Shown here in pieces: positions 1 through 6,750 of a DNA stretch of 19,393 bases. Numbering within the stretch: position 1 is the stretch's first letter; each line of letters begins with the position of its first letter. The notes beneath the pieces were generated by a model. It was not told the origin of the DNA, ran no database searches, and was given only the letters and a program-made list of their open reading frames with translations. The stretch spans positions 37,474 to 56,866 of the forward strand of contig DBWI01000035.1 of NCBI GenBank assembly GCA_002308915.1, given 5' to 3'. A program made the position numbers and the translations under genes. Origin of the DNA: Christensenella sp. UBA1242 (GTDB taxonomy: Bacteria > Bacillota > Clostridia > Christensenellales > UBA1242).

Positions 1-471
1 CCATATCATGAACCAGGTCAAGCAATGGGAATGAGTTTTTCTGTTCCTGTTGGTCAAAAGCTTCCACCATCACTTGTAAATATTTTCAAAGAGATTCATT
101 CAGACCTTGGTATCACTTGTGAAGACAATGGTGATTTGTCAAGATGGGCAAAACAGGGGGTTTTGCTTTTGAATACAGTTTTAACTGTCAGACAAAGCCA
201 AGCAAATTCTCACAAGGGTTATGGTTGGGAAAATTTAACAAAAAAAATAATTGAATTACTAAATCAAAGAGATGAGCCAATTGTATTTTTGCTATGGGGC
301 GGAAATGCAAAAGTATTTGCTGAACTGATAGACAAAAACAAGCATTTTGTTTTAATGTGTGCACACCCAAGTCCACTTTCTGCATATAACGGATTCTTTG
401 GTTGCAAACATTTTTCAAAAACAAATGAGATATTACAAAAATTAAACAAAACGCCAATTGATTGGCATTAA
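1..471 (+). CDS. ung: Uracil-DNA glycosylase (family 1), 3' part
   Basis: Excises uracil from DNA as the first step of base-excision repair in the cytoplasm. The gene enters the window already in frame: the first residues read PYHEPGQAMGMSFSVP, which is the family-1 water-activating motif (GQDPYH) with its leading residues cut off by the window edge. The second signature, HPSPLSAYNGFFG, lies near the C-terminus and corresponds to the DNA-intercalation loop HPSPLS. The central LLLNTVLTVR segment, also typical of the family, is present. About 156 residues are visible of a usual 220 or so, so roughly 60-70 residues lie upstream. The ATG at 25 is internal and not the true start. It ends with TAA 16 nt before the next gene, suggesting one transcript. 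The family assignment is secure. Confidence 0.97.
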   Translation, partial: PYHEPGQAMGMSFSVPVGQKLPPSLVNIFKEIHSDLGITCEDNGDLSRWAKQGVLLLNTVLTVRQSQANSHKGYGWENLTKKIIELLNQRDEPIVFLLWGGNAKVFAELIDKNKHFVLMCAHPSPLSAYNGFFGCKHFSKTNEILQKLNKTPIDWH

Positions 472-487
472 AAGGGGAATTGTTAAT

Positions 488-1084
488 ATGGAATTAATGA
501 TTATCTTGGGAGTGTGCTTGGGAGTATTGTTCCTTGGTTGGCTTTATACATTTATAAAAAAACACAAAAAAGATGGTCCACCAAAGGATAAAAAAGTAAA
601 AGTAAAAAGACTAAAACAAGGCAAAGAACAACCAGCCTTTATGCAAAGCACATACAAAGTAAACAATGTATTTATGCAGCGCAAAGAAGTTTTGTTTTGG
701 AAATATCTTAACACAATTTTACCCAAAGAATATATTGTTGTTCCAAAAGTTGAAGTTGGTAATTTGGTTGAAGTTGAAGGCGACAAAAGTGTTTACAACC
801 GAATTGCAACAAAAACAATGGACTATGTTATATTCAATGAAAAAACAATGTATCCAGCTTTGATTTTGGATATATACGATAAAACATACAATGACCTAAG
901 ACTTGAAGAGCAAGATCCATATGTTACAGAAATAATCAACAAGTTAGGAATAAAAATGATGGAAATTCTTGTTTCCAGTGATTTTGATAGAGATAAAACA
1001 AAAAATTTAATATTGGAAAAGCTTGGAGCAATAAGTGCTGAAAGAAAAGAAAAAGAAAGCACTATAGTTGTTGATAAATTATAA
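488..1084 (+). CDS. Membrane-anchored DUF2726-like protein
   Basis: 198 residues. An N-terminal hydrophobic helix (residues 3-21) is followed by a basic linker (KKHKKDGPPKDKKVKVKR) and a soluble domain at about 63-166. That domain resembles DUF2726: it opens RKEVLFWKYLNTILP, has a strand YIVVPKVEV, then MDYVIFNEKTMYPALILDIYD and an ending like GIKMMEILVSS. DUF2726 is thought to have a restriction-endonuclease-like fold; D112 and D128 sit where acidic residues would be expected, but I cannot show that the site is intact. Start: the ATG at 488 is preceded by AAGGGGA about 9 nt upstream. An in-frame ATG at 458 overlaps ung and has no such site, so 488 is preferred. It lies between ung and the CYTH gene with gaps of 16 and 11 nt. 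The role is unknown; the ung neighbour makes a nucleic-acid link conceivable but unproven. Confidence 0.72.
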   Translation: MELMIILGVCLGVLFLGWLYTFIKKHKKDGPPKDKKVKVKRLKQGKEQPAFMQSTYKVNNVFMQRKEVLFWKYLNTILPKEYIVVPKVEVGNLVEVEGDKSVYNRIATKTMDYVIFNEKTMYPALILDIYDKTYNDLRLEEQDPYVTEIINKLGIKMMEILVSSDFDRDKTKNLILEKLGAISAERKEKESTIVVDKL

Positions 1085-1095
1085 AGGATTAAAAA

Positions 1096-1692
1096 ATGGC
1101 AAAAACAGAAATAACAGTTCAAATATTTGAAGACATACAAGATGTCAAAAAAAAGTTGTCAAGTCTTGGCTATGATGAATTTGAAATATTCACTGGTGAA
1201 GATAGTTATTTTACAACCTTAAGACAAGATGAAATAAAAGTAGCAGATTACAAAAAATTACTTTCTAGCAGCTTAATTATTCGTTCATTCCAAACAAAAG
1301 GTCATGAAGAAAAAAACAACTATTTGGTTTTCAAAAACAAAACACTAAATGACAATGGAGATGTTGTTGCAGAAGAAAAAGTTTCAACACAAATAAAAGA
1401 TGTTGAGAGTTGCAAAAAGGCATTAACATTGGCAGGACTTAATAACTGGGTTAACCTAAAGCAACAAAATTCTTTTTTCAAAAAAGGTGAGTTTGTAATA
1501 ACAGTTGGAACAGTTGAAGAACTTGATGGTTCATTTATGGAAATTGAAGAATATCCATTAATTGCAAACTTAAGTGAAAACCAAAAAATTGAAGCACTAA
1601 AAAATTTGGCAAATACTTTTGAATTCAAAACTGGCGATGACTATTCAGTAAAGAAAGTTTATATGCTATTTAAAAAAATAAATAATAAATAG
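1096..1692 (+). CDS. CYTH-like domain protein (class IV adenylate cyclase / CyaB type), degenerate
   Basis: 198 residues. The layout matches CYTH proteins, which bind triphosphates and divalent metal in a beta tunnel and act as class IV adenylate cyclases, thiamine-triphosphatases or inorganic triphosphatases. It shows an early strand EITVQI, SLIIRSF (the basic 'LRIR' strand), NYLVFKNKTLNDNGDVVAEEKVS (the 'LTFK..' and 'E.E' strands), a helix KKALTLAGL, then FFKKGEFVITVGTVEELDGSFMEIEEYP, in which E149-I-E151 is the usual C-terminal ExE. The odd point is the N-terminal signature ExExK, which reads E5-x-T7-x-Q9, so two of the three key residues are missing. Either the protein has lost catalysis or it binds another ligand. 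An AAGGATT site 8 nt before the ATG supports the start. It ends with TAG. The gene is 11 nt after the DUF2726-like gene and probably co-transcribed with it. Confidence 0.62.
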   Translation: MAKTEITVQIFEDIQDVKKKLSSLGYDEFEIFTGEDSYFTTLRQDEIKVADYKKLLSSSLIIRSFQTKGHEEKNNYLVFKNKTLNDNGDVVAEEKVSTQIKDVESCKKALTLAGLNNWVNLKQQNSFFKKGEFVITVGTVEELDGSFMEIEEYPLIANLSENQKIEALKNLANTFEFKTGDDYSVKKVYMLFKKINNK

Positions 1693-1720
1693 TTGTATGT
1701 TATGATAAATCATATATTAT
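1693..1720 (+). promoter_or_regulatory. Possible promoter of the repeat lipoprotein gene
   Basis: TTGTAT (1693-1698), 16 nt, then TATTAT (1715-1720). The spacer contains a short perfect inverted repeat, TATGAT-AA-ATCATA (1701-1714), which could be an operator or an accident of AT-rich sequence. A very strong ribosome-binding site, AAGGGGG, follows directly. If transcription began exactly 7 nt after this -10, most of that site would be lost, so a slightly upstream -10 (TATATT, 1713-1718) may be the real one. Confidence 0.4.
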
Positions 1721-1732
1721 AAGGGGGTTATT

Positions 1733-3964
1733 ATGACAAAAAGAAAGAGTTTTTTAATAGTTTTAGCAATGGTTTTGATTTTACCATTTGCCTTTATGTT
1801 ATCTAGTTGTTTTGGAGATAACAATAATAATAACAACAATAACAATGAGCCACTACCAGAGGGATATTACAGAATAACAGTTCAGCAAACAACTGGTGGT
1901 CAAGTTAATGCCTCCAAGAATTCTGCACAAGAAGGTGAAGAAATCACTTTGTCTTATACAACTAACAATGGTTATTTGTTTGTGAGACTTACAGTAAAAG
2001 ATGGCAACAATCAAGATGTTGAGTTGAATGACAACAAATTCACAATGCCAGCAAGTGATGTTACAGTTTCTGCAACATTTGAAAGAATTTCAAACCAAAA
2101 ATATTTTTTGGAAATAGAGCCTAGTATCTACTACAATATTGAACTTATTAGTCCAAATGAAGAACAGTTAGAACGAAATCAAGGTAAAATATCAGCAGGA
2201 ACAAGAGTTGTTCTTAACTGTGAAGTTTTGAATGTTGGATATGAATTTAAATCTTGGAATGTTGTGGACTTTAATGGCAACAGAATTACAGTTAATTCAG
2301 ACAACTCATTTATTATGCCAAACTCAAATGTTATTATTTCTGCCATTGTGTCAGAAAAAACCTATACAGTATCGGTAGATACAGAGACGGCCAGAATCAT
2401 TGATGTCATTATTAGAAATGAAGATGACAACAATAGTATTGTTGAAAATGGTGGTTCTGTAAAGTATAACGACAGAATAACACTTTCTTACGAATTCAAA
2501 GTGCAAGGATATACACTTAATGGTTGGACAAATCAAAATGGTGAAAGGTTATATGCGACAAGCATTTTAGTTCAATCAAACTTAGTAATCTCGGCAACAT
2601 TAAGTGCTAATCAATATGGTCTCAGAATATATGAGAGATGGACAGAAGATGGAGAATATAATTCAGTTGGTGTATCTAGTTTTTATCTTACAAACAAAGA
2701 TGGTCAGAGAATAGACCAACTCATAAACACAAATGAACGAAACAAAGCAAGAACAGACGATGAAATAACAATTCATTGCGAGCCAAGCAATCAAAACTTC
2801 GCTGTTGATTATTACATTTTGAGGTATTATGATGATGATGGTTCGCATGAAGACCACATCACAACAGATAAATTCACTATGATTCCAGATAGTGTAACTG
2901 TTTCTGTCAAAATGAAATTAGTTGAAAATACATATAGCATAAATTATGTTCTGGGCGATAATGGAACAATAGCCCCTTATGCTCCAAGGACATTCAAATC
3001 AACAGATGCTACCCTTGACATTCCAAACCCAACAAGAGATGGTTATAAATTTGAAAGTTGGGAAGAAGACTTAATTCATATAACATTTCTGGAAGGAGGA
3101 ATATCATTATATCCTTTTGTGTTTTCAGACGATTTAACACTAACAGCAAGATGGCTTAAAGCTGCAAATATCACTTACGATTATAGTCATTATTCTCCAT
3201 ATAATTTAGATGGTTTTAATGGCAAATATGTTAATGACAACAACCCATCAACTTATGTTTTGGGAGAAACTCTTACTTTGCAAAATCCAATTTATGCCTA
3301 TGGCGACTTTGGAGGCTGGTATACATCTCCAACATTTGAGGAAGAAACCAAAGTAACAGCACTTTATGTTGAAGATGAAGATGACCTTCAAGATATAACG
3401 CTATATGCAAAAATGAGCTTGAAAAGTTTTAATATAAATTTTGTAAAAATTGGCATTTCCACAGACGGAACACGAAAAACATTGGCAACTTCTTCTTATC
3501 TTGATTGGTTCAATTTGGCTGAAGAACCAAGAGATTTAACAAGAGATATGTATAATGAAAAAACATACACAATCGGTTATACTTTTGAAGGGTTTTATAC
3601 TGATGCAGATTTAACTATTCCAATAACTGAAGTTTCTAATGAACTTGACCACGGTATTACAATTTATGCAAAAGAAACCCTTGACACATACACCATAACT
3701 TATTACGCAAATGATGTAAATACTGGGACTTATGGACCAATAACATATCTAACATCTTCTTACACAATTGAAACAGAAAGTATCTTTATACCAACTTATT
3801 CAAATTTCGATAACGCCTATGGTCATTGGATTTTAAGAGGTTGGCACCTTAACAATAAGGATACTGGCGAATACTATGAATGTTTTACAAGAATTTACCC
3901 AAGTGCTAATCCTGAAAAATTCCACGGAAATTTAGTTTTCTATGCTTACTACGAATTACAATAA
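1733..3964 (+). CDS. Surface lipoprotein with Listeria-Bacteroides-type repeats
   Basis: 743 residues, predicted to be exported and lipid-anchored on the outer face of the cell membrane. Residues 1-26 form a lipoprotein signal: basic start MTKRK, a hydrophobic core, and lipobox LSSC with C26 as the lipidated cysteine. A run of nine Asn (30-38, trinucleotide-repeat DNA at 1820-1846) makes a flexible linker. N-terminal beta repeats follow (about 45-117, 120-207, 208-290 and 295-398), each with the pattern 'G..ITLSY....GY.F..W.....F.MP.S.V.VSA', as in bacterial-repeat (Flg_new_2 type) domains. The C-terminal half carries Listeria-Bacteroides repeats (Flg_new type), recognisable by GYKFESWEEDL, LTLTARW, FGGWYTSPTF and ITLYAK. 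There is no LPxTG motif or enzymatic domain. A role in adhesion or surface structure is inference from the repeats. The start is firm, from AAGGGGG just upstream. It appears monocistronic, with its own promoter region and a terminator at 3979-4021. Confidence 0.9.
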   Translation: MTKRKSFLIVLAMVLILPFAFMLSSCFGDNNNNNNNNNEPLPEGYYRITVQQTTGGQVNASKNSAQEGEEITLSYTTNNGYLFVRLTVKDGNNQDVELNDNKFTMPASDVTVSATFERISNQKYFLEIEPSIYYNIELISPNEEQLERNQGKISAGTRVVLNCEVLNVGYEFKSWNVVDFNGNRITVNSDNSFIMPNSNVIISAIVSEKTYTVSVDTETARIIDVIIRNEDDNNSIVENGGSVKYNDRITLSYEFKVQGYTLNGWTNQNGERLYATSILVQSNLVISATLSANQYGLRIYERWTEDGEYNSVGVSSFYLTNKDGQRIDQLINTNERNKARTDDEITIHCEPSNQNFAVDYYILRYYDDDGSHEDHITTDKFTMIPDSVTVSVKMKLVENTYSINYVLGDNGTIAPYAPRTFKSTDATLDIPNPTRDGYKFESWEEDLIHITFLEGGISLYPFVFSDDLTLTARWLKAANITYDYSHYSPYNLDGFNGKYVNDNNPSTYVLGETLTLQNPIYAYGDFGGWYTSPTFEEETKVTALYVEDEDDLQDITLYAKMSLKSFNINFVKIGISTDGTRKTLATSSYLDWFNLAEEPRDLTRDMYNEKTYTIGYTFEGFYTDADLTIPITEVSNELDHGITIYAKETLDTYTITYYANDVNTGTYGPITYLTSSYTIETESIFIPTYSNFDNAYGHWILRGWHLNNKDTGEYYECFTRIYPSANPEKFHGNLVFYAYYELQ

Positions 3965-3978
3965 GATTGTGATTGTAG

Positions 3979-4021
3979 AAAAAAAATAAAATGGCTTAGT
4001 TAATTACTAAACCATTTTTTT
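3979..4021. terminator. Bidirectional intrinsic terminator between lipoprotein gene and ffs
   Basis: An 11-bp stem pairs AATGGCTTAGT (3990-4000) with ACTAAACCATT (4006-4016), with one C/A mismatch and a TAATT loop. A T run (4015-4021) follows on the + strand. On the minus strand the same hairpin is followed by TTTTATTTTTTTT (from the A run at 3979-3990). It therefore serves the lipoprotein gene on + and can back up termination of the SRP RNA on -. Confidence 0.85.
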
Positions 4022-4025
4022 ACAT

Positions 4026-4299
4026 AAAAAAACTGTGCGACTGATTTGATAGGCACACATATACCACTCCATAAATTTGTTACTCCACCAAAGCAACCTT
4101 GAGTCGTCAGTCAACAAGCTTAATGTTGCTACCGTCAGGTCCTCACATGGTTCACAAGAGAACTGCCACACAAGACCTTGATTTCATCATAACAAAAATA
4201 CAAAATAAATATACGCGTGCAAACCGCAGTCAGTTGGTCAGTCCTGCATATAGTGGATTGCAGGTTCAGGGAACCACTAACTCCCCGCTTAGCACAGCA
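4026..4299 (-). ncRNA. ffs: Signal recognition particle RNA, large (Alu-containing) type
   Basis: RNA scaffold of the signal recognition particle. It binds Ffh and delivers ribosomes making membrane or secreted proteins to the membrane. Read on the minus strand, the 5' end (CTGTGC) pairs with the 3' end (GCACAG, at 4033-4038), giving about 270 nt, the size of Gram-positive SRP RNAs with an Alu domain. The 5' Alu part includes GCTAAGCGGGGAGTTAGTGG and CCTGCAATCC. The conserved Ffh-binding hairpin (domain IV) lies near 4145-4118 and reads GTGAGGACC-TGAC-GGTAGCAAC. Its tetraloop is UGAC (URRC type), and the usual U-A pair of GGUCC/GGAAGC appears swapped to A-U (GGACC/GGTAGC), which is a covariation and supports a functional RNA. 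A T run follows the closing stem, and the shared terminator lies beyond. The 5' end is placed from the promoter and the terminal pairing and is good to a few nt. An open frame across it at 4099-4374 on the other strand is not a gene. Confidence 0.95.
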
Positions 4300-4304
4300 T
4301 TAGT

Positions 4305-4333
4305 ATTGTACACAATAAAACAAAAAAAATCAA
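4305..4333 (-). promoter_or_regulatory. Sigma-A-type promoter of ffs
   Basis: On the minus strand: -35 TTGATT (4333-4328), a 17-nt spacer, and -10 TACAAT (4310-4305). A start 7 nt further on falls at about 4298, matching the first bases of the SRP RNA terminal stem (CTGTGC). Spacing and position fit well. Confidence 0.85.
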
Positions 4334-4347
4334 TAATTTTTTTGTAT

Positions 4348-4375
4348 TTGTTAATTTGTTTGCTTTTTTTATAAA
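4348..4375 (+). promoter_or_regulatory. Possible promoter of the CBS-domain gene
   Basis: TTGTTA (4348-4353), a 16-nt spacer and TATAAA (4370-4375), pointing at the gene that starts at 4407. It lies back to back with the ffs promoter, so one AT-rich stretch of about 70 bp would serve both directions. The elements are only moderate matches in a T-rich background. Confidence 0.4.
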
Positions 4376-4406
4376 AAACACATAAAATAATTGTAACGAG
4401 GATTGT

Positions 4407-5132
4407 ATGGAAGAACAAAAAAGTAATGCAAGACGCTTTATTGAAGCATATAACAAAATCGATTATGCTCTAAGAGTTCAACACAACTTTAAGCGTAGTT
4501 TAAGCTTTTCTGATATGATACGAAAGGCTGTTATTCAAAATCATATTGTAAGAAAATATGAAGATGATTTAATTGATTTTGGAAGACTCCGTAATGCAAT
4601 AATTCACAAATCAAACGACAAGTTTTTGATTGCAGAACCACACACAGATGTAACAGAAAAAATTGAAAAGATTGCAAAACTTGTTTCAACTCCACCAAAG
4701 GTTATAGAAACAAATTGTGTTCACGATGTTTTTACTGTTTCTTATGATGTTACTGTTCAAAATGTAATAGAAATTATGGCACAAACAACATATTCAAACA
4801 TACCAGTTTTCAAAGATGGTGTTTTGATTGGCGTTGCAAATGGTCAAAAAATTATTGATGCATTTGGAGAGTTTATGCTTGCTGGTGGTGATGCAATTGA
4901 TTTCTTGCAACACAAGTCAATTGAAGAAATTGTTGCACTTCCATCTGTTACAAAATATTTTGAAGTTGCAAGCATTGATGTTACTGTTGAAGATGTAATG
5001 AATATGTTCTTCACAAATCGAAAATTATTGTGCATCATTTTGACCAAGTATGGAAAGATGGGAGAAACTCCTGTTGGAATTATTACTTCATCAGACTTTA
5101 TGGAACTCAACAAAATTATAGAGAATTATTAA
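4407..5132 (+). CDS. CBS-pair protein with HEPN-like N-terminal region
   Basis: 241 residues, cytoplasmic, with no signal or membrane helix. Residues 1-90 are helical in character and contain FGRLRNAIIHKS. R62-NAII-H67 fits the Rx4-6H motif that HEPN-fold RNases and nucleotide-binding proteins use as their active site. Residues about 100-240 look like a CBS pair: an 'MxxxxxTVSYDVTVQNVIEIMAQTTYSNIPVFKDGVLIGVANGQKII' unit, then a second unit EVASIDVTVEDVMNMFFTNRKLLCIILTKYG...PVGIITSSDFM. CBS pairs usually sense adenine nucleotides or related ligands. A nucleotide-sensing regulator, possibly controlling an RNase-like N-terminus, is inference; the N-terminal call rests on one short motif and could simply be a helical dimerisation region. 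The start is supported by GAGG 7 nt before the ATG. It is flanked by its own terminator, so it is probably monocistronic. Confidence 0.75.
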   Translation: MEEQKSNARRFIEAYNKIDYALRVQHNFKRSLSFSDMIRKAVIQNHIVRKYEDDLIDFGRLRNAIIHKSNDKFLIAEPHTDVTEKIEKIAKLVSTPPKVIETNCVHDVFTVSYDVTVQNVIEIMAQTTYSNIPVFKDGVLIGVANGQKIIDAFGEFMLAGGDAIDFLQHKSIEEIVALPSVTKYFEVASIDVTVEDVMNMFFTNRKLLCIILTKYGKMGETPVGIITSSDFMELNKIIENY

Positions 5133-5140
5133 ATTGATAT

Positions 5141-5177
5141 AAAACTCCCGAGTGTCATATTGTACTTGGGAGTTTTT
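5141..5177 (+). terminator. Intrinsic terminator after the CBS gene
   Basis: AAAACTCCCGAGT pairs with ACTTGGGAGTTTT (one G-T wobble) around a 10-nt loop and runs into TTTTT. The stop codon of the CBS gene lies 8 nt upstream. Confidence 0.9.
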
Positions 5178-5208
5178 AGTTATAAAAAATAAAAAGGTGA
5201 AAAAATAA

Positions 5209-6057
5209 ATGAAATATAACACAGAATGGCAAGATTATAAAGTTATTTCCACATCAAAAGGTGAAAAGTTAGAAAGATGGGGAAGTTATTATTTGCTTAG
5301 ACCAGACCCACAAGTTATTTGGGATAGTGGAAAAAGTCTTATCACAAAAGATTTGAATGCACACTATCACAGAAGTTCAACTGGTGGTGGTGAATGGGAA
5401 TATCTAAAAAAGTTGCCAGAAGAATGGCAAGTTAGCTGGCGTAATCTCAACTTTTTGGTTAAGCCAATGGGGTTCAAACATACAGGTTTATTTCCTGAGC
5501 AGGCAGTTAATTGGGATATGATGATAGACTTAATCAAAAATGCCAACAGACCAATCAAAGTTCTAAACTTATTTGCATACACTGGTGGGGCAACTGTTGC
5601 ATGCACTTCAGCAGGTGCAGTTGTTACCCATGTTGATGCAAGCAAAAATATGGTTGACAGATGTAAGCAAAATATAAAATTATCTGGACTAGAAGACAAA
5701 CCAATAAGATACATTGTTGATGATTGCAAAAAGTTTGTTGAAAGGGAAATAAGGCGTGGGAATTTTTATGATGCAATAATAATGGATCCACCAAGTTATG
5801 GTAGAGGGCCAAGTGGTGAAATGTGGAAAATTGAAGAAAATCTTTTTGAGTTTGTTAAACTTTGTAAGGGTGTTTTATCAAACAATCCATTGTTTGTCTT
5901 AATTAATTCCTACACAACAGGACTTCAACCTTTGGTGCTTAGAAACATATTGCAACTTGTTTTTGGAGAAGGGAATATTGAAGCATATGAAGTTGGTATC
6001 ATGGGCGAAGACAATATTATTTTGCCATGTGGAGCAAGTGGGGTGAAAAAATGGTAG
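5209..6057 (+). CDS. Class I SAM-dependent methyltransferase, RlmI-like (23S rRNA cytosine-C5 type)
   Basis: 282 residues. Probably transfers a methyl group from S-adenosylmethionine to rRNA; close relatives include RlmI/RlmK-type 23S rRNA methyltransferases, but the exact target cannot be read from the sequence. The SAM-binding motif I is V118-LNLFAYTGGATVACTSAGA, followed by VTHVDASKNMVDRCKQN (acidic residue of motif II) and the motif IV D193-PPSYGRG. The N-terminal part (WGSYYLLRPDPQVIW) fits the short variant of the family without a PUA domain. Start: AAAGGTG lies about 8 nt before the ATG. The last codons overlap the start of the downstream pseudouridine synthase (ATGGTAG: its ATG, and this gene's TAG), so the two are translationally coupled. 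Two RNA-modifying enzymes in one operon suggests rRNA maturation. Confidence 0.85.
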   Translation: MKYNTEWQDYKVISTSKGEKLERWGSYYLLRPDPQVIWDSGKSLITKDLNAHYHRSSTGGGEWEYLKKLPEEWQVSWRNLNFLVKPMGFKHTGLFPEQAVNWDMMIDLIKNANRPIKVLNLFAYTGGATVACTSAGAVVTHVDASKNMVDRCKQNIKLSGLEDKPIRYIVDDCKKFVEREIRRGNFYDAIIMDPPSYGRGPSGEMWKIEENLFEFVKLCKGVLSNNPLFVLINSYTTGLQPLVLRNILQLVFGEGNIEAYEVGIMGEDNIILPCGASGVKKW

Positions 6058-6737
6058 ATATAGTTTATGAAGACAATCATATTGTGGTTTGCATAAAGCC
6101 ACAAAATATTCCGTCTCAAGAAGATAGTTCTGGCGATAAGGACATGCTTACACTTGTAAAGGAATATATAAAAGAAAAATACAACAAGCCAGGGAATGTT
6201 TATGTAGGGCTTGTTCACAGATTAGATAGGCCAACAGGTGGATTGATGGTATTTGCAAAAACAAGTAAAGCAGCATCAAGGCTAAGTGCACAAATTGCAA
6301 GTAAAGAATGTGAAAAGAAATATTTGACAGTTGTAAATGGCACATTAGAACATGGTAAGCATACAATAGAAAGTTACTTAAAAAAAGATGAAGCAACAAA
6401 TATTGTTTCACTTGTTCCATCCTATACATTTGGGGCAAAAAAAGCAGTTCTTGATTATCAAACAATAAGTTCAAAAAACAACTTGTCACTTGCAGCTGTT
6501 GATTTGCACACTGGAAGAAGTCATCAAATTAGAGTTCAAATGAATTCAATTGGGCATAGTGTGTTTGGTGATGCAAAATATGGCAAAAATAAAGTTAAGA
6601 GCAATTTAGCTCTTTGGAGTTACTACTTGGCATTTGAACATCCAACACTAAAACAAAAAATGATATTCAAAGTTTTGCCACCGGTAGAAGACATGCCTTG
6701 GAAGGTATTTGAAGATGAAATTAACAATCTAAAATAA
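6051..6737 (+). CDS. RluA-family pseudouridine synthase
   Basis: 229 residues. Converts uridine to pseudouridine in rRNA or tRNA. The catalytic signature is H56-R-L-D59-RPTGGLMVFAKT, with D59 as the nucleophile. The later family motifs VDLHTGRSHQIRVQMNSIGHSVFGDAKYG and LWSYYLAFEHP are also present. There is no N-terminal S4 RNA-binding domain, so it is the short type rather than RluD-like; the target site is not predictable. Start: the ATG at 6051 has GGGGTG 6-7 nt upstream and overlaps the methyltransferase stop. An in-frame ATG at 6027 would extend 8 codons into the upstream gene and is less likely. pepF follows after 13 nt. Confidence 0.92.
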   Translation: MVDIVYEDNHIVVCIKPQNIPSQEDSSGDKDMLTLVKEYIKEKYNKPGNVYVGLVHRLDRPTGGLMVFAKTSKAASRLSAQIASKECEKKYLTVVNGTLEHGKHTIESYLKKDEATNIVSLVPSYTFGAKKAVLDYQTISSKNNLSLAAVDLHTGRSHQIRVQMNSIGHSVFGDAKYGKNKVKSNLALWSYYLAFEHPTLKQKMIFKVLPPVEDMPWKVFEDEINNLK

Positions 6738-6750
6738 CATTGAGGGATAA

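Noticed and set aside
4099..4374. 91-residue open frame on the + strand
   Set aside because: It lies across the SRP RNA gene and its promoter on the other strand, has no ribosome-binding site, and its peptide is low in conserved features.
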